From Pseudomonas sp. GM48 (GTDB taxonomy: Bacteria > Pseudomonadota > Gammaproteobacteria > Pseudomonadales > Pseudomonadaceae), in assembly GCF_000282335.1 (NCBI RefSeq), contig NZ_AKJM01000045.1, positions 1 through 64,000 of the forward strand: DNA of 64,000 bases. The letters run 5' to 3'. Below the pieces are notes generated by a model, which saw only the letters and a program-made list of their open reading frames with translations, searched no databases and was not told the DNA's origin. Of this stretch, positions 24,134 to 33,354 are shown piece by piece. How positions within the stretch are numbered: position 1 is the first letter of the stretch; each line of letters opens with the position of its first letter. The translations under genes were made by a program, and so were the position numbers.

Positions 24134-26557
24134 GTGAAAAACTCCACCGCTAAAAACAACAAGCTCCCTTGGTTACCGCTGGTCCTCGCGCTGGCGGTCA
24201 ACGCTGCGCTGCCCCAGGCCTTTGCTGCCGACGGCATCCACATCCCGGCGCAACCCTTGGGGCAGGCCTTGAGTCAGTTGGGCCAGCAAACCTCGCTTCA
24301 GGTGTTCTTCAGCCCTGAACTGGTCGCTGGCAAACAGGCTCCGGCGGTGGATGGCAACTTGTCTGCGGAAGACGCACTGCGCCAGTTGTTGCAAGGCAGT
24401 GGCCTGCAATACCAGATCGATGAAGGTTCGGTGACGTTGATGCCGGCGCCGACTTCGGCGGCAAACGGTCCATTGGAACTGGGCGTGACCGACATCAAGG
24501 TGGTCGGCGACTGGCTCGATGACGCCGATGCCGCCTTGGTGCAGAACCACCCCGGTGCACGAACCGTGGTCCGCCGCGAAGCCATGGTCGAGCAGGGTGC
24601 GATGAACGTCGGTGACGTGTTGAAGCGCGTTCCTGGCGTGCAAGTGCAAGATGCCAACGGCACCGGTGGCAGCGACATTTCCCTCAACGTCGGCGTGCGC
24701 GGCCTGACCTCGCGCCTGTCGCCACGCTCCACCGTACTGATCGACGGCATCCCGGCGGCGTTCGCGCCTTACGGTCAGCCGCAACTGTCCATGGCGCCGA
24801 TTTCCTCCGGTAACCTCGACAGCATCGATGTGGTGCGCGGTGCCGGTTCCGTACGCTACGGACCACAGAACGTCGGCGGTGTGATCAACTTCGTGACCCG
24901 CGCGATCCCGGAAAAAGCCTCCGCGGAAATCGGCACCACCCTGGAAACTTCGCAGCGCGGTGGCTGGAAGCACATCGACACGGCGTTCATGGGCGGTACC
25001 GCCGATAATGGCATGGGCGTGGCGCTGTTGTACTCCGGCGTGAACGGCAACGGTTACCGTGAAAGCAACAACGGCAACGACATCGACGACGTGATCCTCA
25101 AGACTCATTGGGCGCCGACCGATGTCGACGATTTCAGCCTCAACTTCCACTACTACGATGCCAAGGCCGACATGCCCGGTGGCCTGACCCAGGCGCAATT
25201 CGACGCCGACCCGTTCCAGTCCGTGCGTGACCACGACAACTTCAGCGGCCGCCGCAAGGATGTGTCGTTCAAGTGGGTGCGGCAGATCGACGATCGCACC
25301 CAGGCCGAAGTGCTGACCTACTACACCGACAGTTTTCGTGGCAGCACCATCGCCTCTCGTGACCTGAGCACACTTAACTCCTATCCGCGCAGCTACTACA
25401 CCTACGGTATCGAACCACGGGTGTCCCATGTGTTTGATGTGGGCCCGACCACCCAGGAAGTCAGCGTCGGTTACCGTTACCTGAAAGAAGCGATGCACGA
25501 AGAGGCCAGTCGCGTGGCGCTGGTCAACAACGAGCCAGTCGTGCGTCCGGGGGCGGACGGCCATGTCTATCAGGACCGCACCGGTGGAACCGAGGCCAAT
25601 TCGGTCTACGTCGATAACAAGATCGACGTCGGCAACTGGACCGTCACCCCGGGTATTCGCTTTGAGCACATCAGCACCGATTGGCACGACCGCCCGGTGC
25701 TCGATAACGCCGGTAAACGGGTGCCGGAGAAAAAACGCAGCATCGAAAGCAACGAACCGCTGCCGGCCCTGAGCGTGATGTACCACATGTCCGAGGCCTG
25801 GAAACTGTTCGCCAACTACGAAACCTCGTTCGGCGCGCTGCAGTACTTCCAGCTGGGGCAGGGTGGCATTGGCAACAACACCGCCAACGGCCTGGAGCCG
25901 GAAAAGGCCAAGACCTACGAAATCGGTACGCGCTACAACGATGACGTGTGGGGCGGCGAAGTGACGCTGTTCTACATCGACTTCGACGATGAACTGCAAT
26001 ACATCAGCAACGATGTGGGCTGGACCAACCTCGGTGCGACCAAGCACCAGGGCATCGAAACGTCGGTGCACTACGACCTGGCTGCGCTGGACCCACGCCT
26101 TGACGGCCTGACCGCCAACGCTGGCTTTACCTACACCCGTGCCACCAGCGAAGGTGATATCCCCGGCTTCAAGGGCCGTGACTTGCCGTTCTACTCCCGT
26201 CAGGTGGCCACCGCCGGCCTGCGCTACGACATCAACCGCTGGACCTGGAATCTCGATGCGTTCGCCCAGTCCAAACAGCGCTCGCCAGGCACCGGGGTGA
26301 ACGCCGACGGTAGCTTCAACGGTAACTACATCACCGAAGGCACCGCCGACGGCCAGTTCGGCGACATTCCGGGTTACGTGACCTGGAACGTGCGTGGCGG
26401 CTATGACTTCGGCCCACAGGTGTCGAACCTGAAACTGGGTGCGGGGGTGAAAAACATCTTCGACAAGCAGTACTTCACCCGTTCCAGCGACAACAACTCG
26501 GGCATGTACGTCGGCGCGCCGCGCACGTTCTTTGTGCAGGCCAGTGTCGGGTTCTGA
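24134..26557 (+). CDS. fecA: TonB-dependent receptor, FecA-like, with N-terminal signalling domain
   Basis: 807 residues beginning at a GTG. A signal peptide ends near PQAFAADG. Residues about 35-110 form the secretin/TonB short N-terminal (STN) domain that contacts FecR (IPAQPLGQALSQLGQQTSLQ). The plug holds GSDISLNVGVRGLTSRLSPR and APYGQPQLSMAPISSGNLDS, then VRYGPQNVGGVINFVTRAI, all strongly FecA-like. The barrel ends in FVQASVGF with the C-terminal Phe. It would import a ferric chelate, probably dicitrate, across the outer membrane. Confidence 0.93.
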   Translation: MKNSTAKNNKLPWLPLVLALAVNAALPQAFAADGIHIPAQPLGQALSQLGQQTSLQVFFSPELVAGKQAPAVDGNLSAEDALRQLLQGSGLQYQIDEGSVTLMPAPTSAANGPLELGVTDIKVVGDWLDDADAALVQNHPGARTVVRREAMVEQGAMNVGDVLKRVPGVQVQDANGTGGSDISLNVGVRGLTSRLSPRSTVLIDGIPAAFAPYGQPQLSMAPISSGNLDSIDVVRGAGSVRYGPQNVGGVINFVTRAIPEKASAEIGTTLETSQRGGWKHIDTAFMGGTADNGMGVALLYSGVNGNGYRESNNGNDIDDVILKTHWAPTDVDDFSLNFHYYDAKADMPGGLTQAQFDADPFQSVRDHDNFSGRRKDVSFKWVRQIDDRTQAEVLTYYTDSFRGSTIASRDLSTLNSYPRSYYTYGIEPRVSHVFDVGPTTQEVSVGYRYLKEAMHEEASRVALVNNEPVVRPGADGHVYQDRTGGTEANSVYVDNKIDVGNWTVTPGIRFEHISTDWHDRPVLDNAGKRVPEKKRSIESNEPLPALSVMYHMSEAWKLFANYETSFGALQYFQLGQGGIGNNTANGLEPEKAKTYEIGTRYNDDVWGGEVTLFYIDFDDELQYISNDVGWTNLGATKHQGIETSVHYDLAALDPRLDGLTANAGFTYTRATSEGDIPGFKGRDLPFYSRQVATAGLRYDINRWTWNLDAFAQSKQRSPGTGVNADGSFNGNYITEGTADGQFGDIPGYVTWNVRGGYDFGPQVSNLKLGAGVKNIFDKQYFTRSSDNNSGMYVGAPRTFFVQASVGF

Positions 26558-26571
26558 TCAACACCGAGCAA

Positions 26572-26663
26572 CCTGTGGGAGCGGGCTTGCCCGCGAAGAG
26601 GCCATTACATTCGAGATGAATGTGGGCTGACACACCGCCTTCGCGAGCAAGCCCGCTCCCACA
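26572..26663. repeat. Paired inverted REP elements
   Basis: The first arm has a variant (GGGCTTGCCCGCG) and the second is standard. They lie just after fecA and 40 bp before a second REP pair. Confidence 0.9.
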
Positions 26664-26702
26664 ATGACCGCATCGTTCACAAATCATGTGTACGACGCCA
26701 AC

Positions 26703-26794
26703 CCTGTGGGAGCGGGCTTGCTCGCGAAGAGGCCGTGCCAGTCGCTATCAATGTTGACTGTCAGACCGCTTTCGCGAGCAAGCCCGCTCCCACA
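26703..26794. repeat. Paired inverted REP elements
   Basis: A second REP pair directly follows the one at 26572-26663, so four copies fill the gap between the convergent fecA and MFS genes. Confidence 0.9.
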
Positions 26795-26824
26795 TTCGCT
26801 TCGCAGGCATTCCGGTGGGACTTT

Positions 26825-27976
26825 TCAGACCTTCAACACCTTCCCGCCAATCGCCACCGCCACCAGCAACAGCGCCATCAAGGCAAAGGCAAAACTCAAG
26901 CTGCTGCCATGGGCGATGAAGCCGATGACGGCAGGGCCTGCCAGGATGCCGGCATAACCCAGGGTGGTAATGGCCGGCACGGCGATGCTTTCGGGCATGA
27001 CGGTCTGTTTGCCCACAGCGGTGTACAACACCGGCACAATGTTCGAGCAACCGGCACCCAGCAGCGCATACCCCAATAGCGCGGCTTCCCAACCCGGCGC
27101 GAACGTTGCCAGAAACAGTCCTGAAGCGGCCGTCAGCCCACCGAACACAATCACCCGTGTCGCGCCCAGCCGTCCTACGATTTTGTCGCCGGTCAAACGC
27201 CCGGCCGTCATGGTCAAGGCAAACGCCGCATAACCGAGCCCCGCATACGCCGTGTCGATGCCACGTTCCTGCGCCAGGAACACCGCGCTCCAGTCCAGTG
27301 CCGCGCCTTCGGCGAGAAACACGATGAAGCACATCCCGCCAATGAACAGGACAATGCCATGGGGCACCGCGAACGCCGGCCCCGAACGCTCACTGCCGTA
27401 GGGCAACAGATGCGGCACGGCCCTGGCCAGCGCGATCAGCAGCATCACGATCACCACCAGTGTGGCCCCCAGTGGAGAAATACCCAGGCCAAGCAACCCG
27501 CTGACGCCCGCCGCCCCGACAATCCCGCCCAGGCTGAACAGGCCATGGAAACCCGACATCATGTTTTTGCCGCTGGCGCGCTCGACGATCACCGCTTGCA
27601 GGTTGACTGTCGAATCCACCGTGCCGAGACCCGCGCCGAACATGAACAAGGCAGCGATCAAGGCCGGAATCGACGACACCGTCGCCAGCAGCGGCAGGGC
27701 GGCACAGATCAGCAACGTTCCGCCAGCCGTCACCCGCCGGCAGCCGAAGCGCGTGGCCAGGATCCCGGCCAACGGCATCGCCAGGATCGAGCCTGTCCCC
27801 AGACACAACAGCAACAGGCCCAGGGTGCCTTCACTCAGTCCGGCCCGGGCCTTGGCATAAGGCACCAGCGGTGCCCACGCGGCGATACCGAACCCGGCGA
27901 TGAAAAAGGCGATGCGCGTGGACATTTGCTCCAGGCGGCCGGGAACGAAGGTGGTTTGGTTGTTGAGGCTGGTCAT
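26825..27976 (-). CDS. MFS transporter (12-helix, YbjJ-like)
   Basis: 383 residues with about 12 hydrophobic segments, for example FFIAGFGIAAWAPLVPYAKA, LGLLLLCLGTGSILAMPLAG and MFGAGLGTVDSTVNLQAVIV. The loop motif LAGILATRFGCRRV between helices 2 and 3 is MFS-like. The ATG at 27976 has AGGGA upstream and is preferred to a TTG five codons earlier. It is divergent from the DapF-fold gene across about 165 bp. Substrate unknown. Confidence 0.9.
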   Translation of the reverse strand: MTSLNNQTTFVPGRLEQMSTRIAFFIAGFGIAAWAPLVPYAKARAGLSEGTLGLLLLCLGTGSILAMPLAGILATRFGCRRVTAGGTLLICAALPLLATVSSIPALIAALFMFGAGLGTVDSTVNLQAVIVERASGKNMMSGFHGLFSLGGIVGAAGVSGLLGLGISPLGATLVVIVMLLIALARAVPHLLPYGSERSGPAFAVPHGIVLFIGGMCFIVFLAEGAALDWSAVFLAQERGIDTAYAGLGYAAFALTMTAGRLTGDKIVGRLGATRVIVFGGLTAASGLFLATFAPGWEAALLGYALLGAGCSNIVPVLYTAVGKQTVMPESIAVPAITTLGYAGILAGPAVIGFIAHGSSLSFAFALMALLLVAVAIGGKVLKV

Positions 27977-28141
27977 ATCAATCCCTGGCAAAAAACGTCA
28001 CGTCCTCAACGGACAGTGATCGACCGGCGAGGGTTCGATCAGTGCCCGGAAAGTTTGCGGAGCAATCAGCGCGACATCGTTACACAGCGCCGGTGTTTTT
28101 CGCGATATGTTGAGCCATTCCAATGACACGCGGAGGGCGCC

Positions 28142-29134
28142 ATGGCGCAGAGGTACGATGCACGGGGCAATATTTATATCGTGGTAGCTCCCGAAGAACT
28201 GCGCCGCCAGGGCATTGACCTGCCCAAACAGGCCAGCCAGGCAGCGCAAACACTCGAAGCCTGGGCGCTGGCCGCCATCGAGGCTTGCTGTAGCTGGGCT
28301 CCCGGCACGCAACCGTCCGGCAGCAAGGAGCATCGCAGCGACGGTTTGCTGGTCGGCCCCTTTCAATCATCGCCCCCTTTTGATCTGTTGATCGTCAACA
28401 CCGACGGCACCCTGGCCGAGCGCAGCGGCAACGGTCTGACGATTTTTTCCCAGGCGTTGAGCGACCAAGGGCTTTTACTCCGCGACGAAGCCTGTCTGCT
28501 CAGGGTTCACCACGACAAATCCGACACGCCCTCACCGGGACAGACTTCGGTGAGAACCGCACAAGTCGAGGGCGCAAAGGGTTTCTGGCTTGATCTGGGC
28601 CAGCCTGGGTTCGGGCCTTCGGCGGTCAGTGCCGTGGGGGTTGAAACAGCGCTGTTGAATGGCCGCGAACTCAGCCACCTTGAGCAATTGTCGGCACTCA
28701 ATGGCGCATGGTCGCGCAGCCAGTTCGCGCGGGTCGGTAATCCGCATTGCGTGACGCTGGTCGAAAACGCCGACGACTTGCCGAGCAATGAGCAGATGCG
28801 AGAAGCGCAATTGGGTGAAGGGCTGATGCGCATCGCCTACGCGATGCCAACCGGGGCAGGGCGGCCCTGCGTGGCAGGGGTCAATCTGCAATGGGCAATG
28901 CGCTTGTCTGACGGGCATATCGCTGCACGGGTGTTCGAGCGGGGCGAGGGACCGACGGAGTCGTCGGGGACCAGTGCCAGTGCGGTGGCATGCGCGGCGT
29001 GGCGGGTGGGTTGGGTGACGGCTGGTGAAGTGAAGGTGACGATGCCGGGTGGCACGGCGCCGATCTTGCTGGAAGAGGAGCAGGGGGAGTTGAGTCGGGT
29101 CAGCCTGTTTGGTACGGCTCGGTTGATCGATTGA
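28142..29134 (+). CDS. Diaminopimelate epimerase-fold protein lacking both catalytic cysteines
   Basis: 330 residues, longer than DapF (about 275). Family motifs align clearly but are altered. The first active-site loop reads AERSGNGLTIF, with Ser95 where DapF has Cys in CGNG. The second reads PTESSGTSASAVA, with Ser275 where DapF has Cys in ACGTG. RVGNPHCVTLVENAD matches the DapF NPH segment. Two-base cysteine epimerisation is therefore not expected; a Ser-based, isomerase or non-catalytic role is possible. GGAGG precedes the ATG. It is divergent from an MFS transporter and no lysine genes are near. Confidence 0.85.
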   Translation: MAQRYDARGNIYIVVAPEELRRQGIDLPKQASQAAQTLEAWALAAIEACCSWAPGTQPSGSKEHRSDGLLVGPFQSSPPFDLLIVNTDGTLAERSGNGLTIFSQALSDQGLLLRDEACLLRVHHDKSDTPSPGQTSVRTAQVEGAKGFWLDLGQPGFGPSAVSAVGVETALLNGRELSHLEQLSALNGAWSRSQFARVGNPHCVTLVENADDLPSNEQMREAQLGEGLMRIAYAMPTGAGRPCVAGVNLQWAMRLSDGHIAARVFERGEGPTESSGTSASAVACAAWRVGWVTAGEVKVTMPGGTAPILLEEEQGELSRVSLFGTARLID

Positions 29135-29147
29135 CTTCAAAATAGCC

Positions 29148-29222
29148 TTCGCGAGCAAGCCCGCTCCCACAGGGTTTTGTGAACGACACAAATCCCTGTG
29201 GGAGCGGGCTTGCTCGCGAAGA
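29148..29222. repeat. Inverted REP pair, close tail-to-tail form
   Basis: TTCGCGAGCAAGCCCGC and its reverse complement are separated by only about 25 bp and arranged in the opposite order to most pairs here. It sits between two convergent genes. Confidence 0.88.
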
Positions 29223-29244
29223 GGCCAGATCAGTCAACACCAAA

Positions 29245-29273
29245 CTCAGCTCAGCTCAGCTCAGCTCAGCTCA
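29245..29273. repeat. CTCAG pentanucleotide repeat at the 3' end of codA
   Basis: Five perfect CTCAG units plus a partial sixth. On the minus strand the repeat encodes the last residues of cytosine deaminase and supplies its TGA stop. Because the stop comes in the first part of the repeat as read from the gene, gain or loss of units should not change the protein. Confidence 0.9.
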
Positions 29274-30505
29274 CTGAACTCCACCACCGGCATCGTGCGC
29301 TTCATCAACACCTTGCCATTGCGCACCGAGTACAGCGGCAATCCCTGGCTGCGGATCACCTCGTAATCACTCTCCGCCGACAGAATCAGCAGATTCGCCG
29401 GCCGTCCACGCTCCAGGCCGTAGCGATCGCCGAGGTTCATGGCTCTGGCGCTATTGTCCGTCACCAGATCCAGCGCACTTTGCAGGTTGCGATAGCCGAG
29501 CATGTGGCAGATATGCAGCCCGGCTTCGAGCACCCGCAAAATGTTGCCATTGCCCAGCGGATACCATGGGTCGACGATCGAATCCTGGCCGAAGCACACG
29601 TTCATGCCTGCTTCCAGCAACTCGTTGACCCGGGTTACGCCCCGGCGTTTCGGGAAATTATCGAAGCGCCCTTGCAGGTGGATGCTTTCAGTGGGGCAGG
29701 AGACAAAGCTGATCCCCGAATGCCCGAGCAAGCGAAACAGTTTGGCGCAGTAGGCGTTGTCGTAGGAGCCCATGGCCGTGGTGTGGCTGGCCGTCACCCG
29801 CGAACCCATGTCGCGGCTGCGAGCCTCTTCGGCCAGTACTTCGAGAAAGCGTGAATGCGGGTCGTCGGTTTCGTCGCAATGCACGTCCACCAGGCAACCG
29901 CTGCGTTCAGCCAGGTCCATCAGGAACTTCACCGAACTGACGCCCTGATCGCGGGTGTATTCGAAATGCGGAATGCCACCCACCACGTCCGCGCCCATGC
30001 GGATGGCTTCCTCCATTAATTGGCGACCATTGCGGTAGGACTCGATGCCTTCCTGGGGGAACGCGACGATTTGCAGGTCGACCAGGTGTCGGCTTTCCTC
30101 GCGCACTTCGAGCATGGCTTTAAGCGCGGTCAGATGCGGGTCGGTGACATCGACGTGGGTGCGCACATGCTGGATGCCGTGGGCGGCGAGGGTCTGAATG
30201 GTTTTTTTCGCCCGGTTCTTGGTGTCTTCCAGGGTGATGGTCGCCTTGCGCTCGCCCCAGCACTCGATGCCTTCGAACAGCGTGCCGCTCATGTTCCAGC
30301 GCGGTTCACCGGCGGTCAGGGTCGCATCGAGGTGGATGTGCGGCTCGACAAAGGGCGGCACCACCAGATTGCCACCGGCATCCAGATCGTCAGGGCCCAG
30401 CGTCGGGGCTTCGATCTGGCGGGTGACGCTGCTGATCAGGCCGTTTTCCAGGTACAACTCATGCAGGCCTTCCTGGTTGCGCAGACGGGCATTGATGATA
30501 TGCAT
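29261..30505 (-). CDS. codA: Cytosine deaminase (amidohydrolase)
   Basis: 414 residues, the usual CodA length. Metal-binding motifs are VEPHIHLDATLT (HxH), DVHCDETDD, ASHTTAM and CFGQDSIVDPW with the catalytic Asp. It hydrolyses cytosine to uracil and ammonia in pyrimidine salvage. The ATG at 30505 is used because AGGAT lies upstream and the conserved domain starts there; the open frame goes on further upstream without support. No codB permease is adjacent. Confidence 0.92.
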   Translation of the reverse strand: MHIINARLRNQEGLHELYLENGLISSVTRQIEAPTLGPDDLDAGGNLVVPPFVEPHIHLDATLTAGEPRWNMSGTLFEGIECWGERKATITLEDTKNRAKKTIQTLAAHGIQHVRTHVDVTDPHLTALKAMLEVREESRHLVDLQIVAFPQEGIESYRNGRQLMEEAIRMGADVVGGIPHFEYTRDQGVSSVKFLMDLAERSGCLVDVHCDETDDPHSRFLEVLAEEARSRDMGSRVTASHTTAMGSYDNAYCAKLFRLLGHSGISFVSCPTESIHLQGRFDNFPKRRGVTRVNELLEAGMNVCFGQDSIVDPWYPLGNGNILRVLEAGLHICHMLGYRNLQSALDLVTDNSARAMNLGDRYGLERGRPANLLILSAESDYEVIRSQGLPLYSVRNGKVLMKRTMPVVEFSELS

Positions 30506-30599
30506 CAGGCAGATCCTTTTAGCGAGTCGAGTAGTCAATACCTTTACGTTAGCTCGGGGGTGGCAACCCCTGCCAGTGACATTGATCAGCACAATCCAA

Positions 30600-30627
30600 A
30601 TGTGGGAGCGGGTTTGCCCGCGAAGAG
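30600..30627. repeat. Single REP element (variant)
   Basis: One REP half-copy, TGTGGGAGCGGGTTTGCCCG, between codA and the helicase gene, without an opposed partner. Confidence 0.85.
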
Positions 30628-30649
30628 GCTGGTTCAGGTACCGCCAATC

Positions 30650-33343
30650 TCAGCGTTTTTCGAGGTTTTCCGGAAGTGGCGCAAACAACGCCTCGATATC
30701 ATCGCTCTGCAGTTTCCAGTCCCCGGCCTTGCGCCCATCCAGCACGCCGGCCGCGAGGTCGGACTTTTCCTTTTGCAGGTGCTGAATCTTTTCTTCCACC
30801 GTACCGCGCGCAATCAATTTGTAAACGAACACCGGCTTCTCTTGGCCGATGCGATACGCCCGGTCGGTCGCCTGGTTTTCTGTCGCCGGGTTCCACCAGG
30901 GGTCGTAATGAATCACGGTGTCCGCTTCGGTCAGGTTCAGGCCAACGCCACCGGCTTTCAGGCTGATCAGAAAAATCTGACGTTTGCCGCTTTGGAATTC
31001 CTTCACGGGTGTGCGGCGGTCACGGGTCTGGCCGGTCAGCAGGGCGTAGGCCACGCCGCGTTTGTTCAGCTCGTCTTCGATCAGCGACAGCATTGAAGTG
31101 AACTGCGAGAACAGCAGGATCCGCCGACCCTCCTCGAACAGTTCTTCGAGCATTTCCATCAGGCTGTCGAGCTTGCCTGACGTGCTGCCACGGCTTGGCA
31201 GGGTCGCCTCATTGACCAGGCGCAAATCGCAGCACACCTGACGCAGCTTGAGCAGTGCTTCCAGAATGATGATCTGGCTGCGGGCCACGCCTTTGCGGGT
31301 GATCTCGTCGCGGACTTTCTTGTCCATGGCCAGGCGCATGGTTTCGTACACATCGCGTTGGGCCTCGTTGAGTTCGACCCAGTGGATAATCTCGGTTTTC
31401 GGCGGCAACTCGGTGGCCACCTGTTCCTTGGTGCGGCGCAGCAGGAAAGGTTTGATCCGGCCGTTGAGGTGCTGAAGCCTGACCTCGCTGGTGCGTTTTT
31501 CAATCGGCACGCGGTAATCGCGGTTGAAGCTTTTGACGTCGCCAAGCCAGCCAGGCAAGAGGAAGTGAAACAGCGACCACAGTTCACCGAGATGGTTTTC
31601 CAGCGGTGTCCCGCTCAGGCACAGGCGCTGCCGGGCATTCAGCTCGCGGGCAGCCTGGGCGGCCTTGCTGCCGGGGTTCTTTATGTATTGCGCTTCATCC
31701 AGCACCAGGACGTGCAATGGCTGCGCGGCCAGGCGTTCGACATCCTTGGGCAGCAGCGCATAGGTGGTCAGGATCAGATCGTAATCAGCCAGCTTGTCGA
31801 AGTGTTTTTTGCGGCTGGCACCGCAGAGCGCCAGTACTTTGAGCTGCGGCGTAAAGTGTGCCGCTTCGTCGAGCCAATTGGGGATCAGGCTGGTCGGCAT
31901 CACGACCATGCACGGCCGATCGAGGCGGCCGGCGTTTTTCTCGCTCAGAACGTGCGCCAGTGTCTGTAGGGTTTTGCCCAGGCCCATGTCGTCCGCGAGA
32001 ATTCCGCCCACGTCCAGTTGCCGCAGCGATTGCATCCAGCTCAAGCCCTCAAGCTGATACGGGCGCAGCGTCGCATTCAAACCTTCCGGGGCGGTGGCCG
32101 TGTGGTCCTTGATGTCGCGCAAGCGCTGGGCAAAGGTGCGGATCTGTTCTCCACCCTCCCAGAGCAGTGGCATGTCTTCCAGCGGGTTCAGGCGCGTGGC
32201 ATCGGCCTTGCTCAGACGCAGCGTGGTTTCGCCGGGCTCCTGCAGGTAGAACTCGCCGAGAGTTGCCAGTACCGGCTTCAAGCGGCCAAAGGGCAGGGCG
32301 ACTTGCAGCGGGCCGTACTCGGAGTTCGGACGATTGGGGATGTTGACCAGGATCAACTCGTCGTCGCGTCGTCGGGCCAGGCGTTCCGGGTTGAGGATTT
32401 CGGTGTGGGAGCGCATCAGGTTGAGCAGGATCGGCAACAGGCTCAGGCGTTCGCCGTTGACGATGATCCCCAGTTCCAGATCGAACCAGTCGCGCTCCGG
32501 TGCCTGGTCGACAGTGGCGTACCAGTCGTCTACCGCGGTCAGGTCGAAACCGAAGTCCTCGTCGATCTGCAATTCCCAGCCTTGGGTGCGCAACTTCGGC
32601 AGTTCATTGAGAGTAAAGGTCAGCCAGGCGCTGTCATTGACCATCTCGAACAGCTCGCCGGCACTTTCCGGCAACGCCTTGCTTTGCCGGGTGGCGACTT
32701 TGAAGCCGAGGATTCGCAACTGTTCCCGGTAGGACTGTTCAACTTCCGGGTGGCGTTTTATCCGCAGCGTCTGGCTTTCCTGGCGAATCAGGATGTCGGA
32801 ATTCTTCTGTCCGGAAACATATTCGTCCAGATAGCTGAAGGACAGCGCCGCGCGATGCTGAATGTAACGCTGCATTCGGCCGTTGCGCGGTTCGAAGGCG
32901 CTGAACTCGATGCTGGCCAGCCACAGGCGCGGTACCGGTTGCACATTGTCCACCAGCACTTGTGGCGGTGCTTTCGGGCTGCGGTTTTCCAGGACTGCCT
33001 GGAGTTTTTCCAGGAGTTCGGCGTCTTTGGCGGCAGCGGGGTAGTCGAGGGTTTCCTGCACTTGCAGGAGCACCGCTGCACAATGTTTGCAGTTGTTGTG
33101 GACCGGGCAGGAGCATGTGGCGTCGACCATCAGCAGGGTGCCCTTGGCTGACTCGCGCAGGCGAATGGTCTGGCGGTAAACGTTACCGCCAGAGCCCTCG
33201 CAAGCGGCGATGATCGTGGCGTCGCCGGCCTCGACGATGCGAACACGATTCTCCAGCGCGTAGCGGCGGCCACGTTCCAGGCTCTGTTCCTTGAATCGGC
33301 TGACCCAGGACGGCGCCAGGGGTTTGCTCAGGGTCGCAGACAT
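30650..33343 (-). CDS. SNF2-family helicase with SWIM zinc finger
   Basis: 897 residues. The N-terminal SWIM finger uses Cys77, Cys79, Cys85 and His87 (CSCPVHNNCKH). The ATPase core starts near residue 440: ADDMGLGKTLQT (motif I), VLDEAQ (II), LSGTPLENHLGELWSLF (III), LISLKAGGVGLNL (V) and TDRAYRIGQEKPVFVY (VI). It would be an ATP-driven DNA translocase remodelling protein-DNA complexes; bacterial relatives are linked to transcription recycling or repair, but the role is not established. It is 11 bp downstream of csiV on the same strand, in line with mfd. Confidence 0.92.
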   Translation of the reverse strand: MSATLSKPLAPSWVSRFKEQSLERGRRYALENRVRIVEAGDATIIAACEGSGGNVYRQTIRLRESAKGTLLMVDATCSCPVHNNCKHCAAVLLQVQETLDYPAAAKDAELLEKLQAVLENRSPKAPPQVLVDNVQPVPRLWLASIEFSAFEPRNGRMQRYIQHRAALSFSYLDEYVSGQKNSDILIRQESQTLRIKRHPEVEQSYREQLRILGFKVATRQSKALPESAGELFEMVNDSAWLTFTLNELPKLRTQGWELQIDEDFGFDLTAVDDWYATVDQAPERDWFDLELGIIVNGERLSLLPILLNLMRSHTEILNPERLARRRDDELILVNIPNRPNSEYGPLQVALPFGRLKPVLATLGEFYLQEPGETTLRLSKADATRLNPLEDMPLLWEGGEQIRTFAQRLRDIKDHTATAPEGLNATLRPYQLEGLSWMQSLRQLDVGGILADDMGLGKTLQTLAHVLSEKNAGRLDRPCMVVMPTSLIPNWLDEAAHFTPQLKVLALCGASRKKHFDKLADYDLILTTYALLPKDVERLAAQPLHVLVLDEAQYIKNPGSKAAQAARELNARQRLCLSGTPLENHLGELWSLFHFLLPGWLGDVKSFNRDYRVPIEKRTSEVRLQHLNGRIKPFLLRRTKEQVATELPPKTEIIHWVELNEAQRDVYETMRLAMDKKVRDEITRKGVARSQIIILEALLKLRQVCCDLRLVNEATLPSRGSTSGKLDSLMEMLEELFEEGRRILLFSQFTSMLSLIEDELNKRGVAYALLTGQTRDRRTPVKEFQSGKRQIFLISLKAGGVGLNLTEADTVIHYDPWWNPATENQATDRAYRIGQEKPVFVYKLIARGTVEEKIQHLQKEKSDLAAGVLDGRKAGDWKLQSDDIEALFAPLPENLEKR

Positions 33344-33354
33344 AAGGAGGTCAA

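Noticed and set aside
24173..26071. 632-codon open frame antisense to fecA
   Set aside because: His/Val/Gly-rich shadow translation without recognisable motifs.
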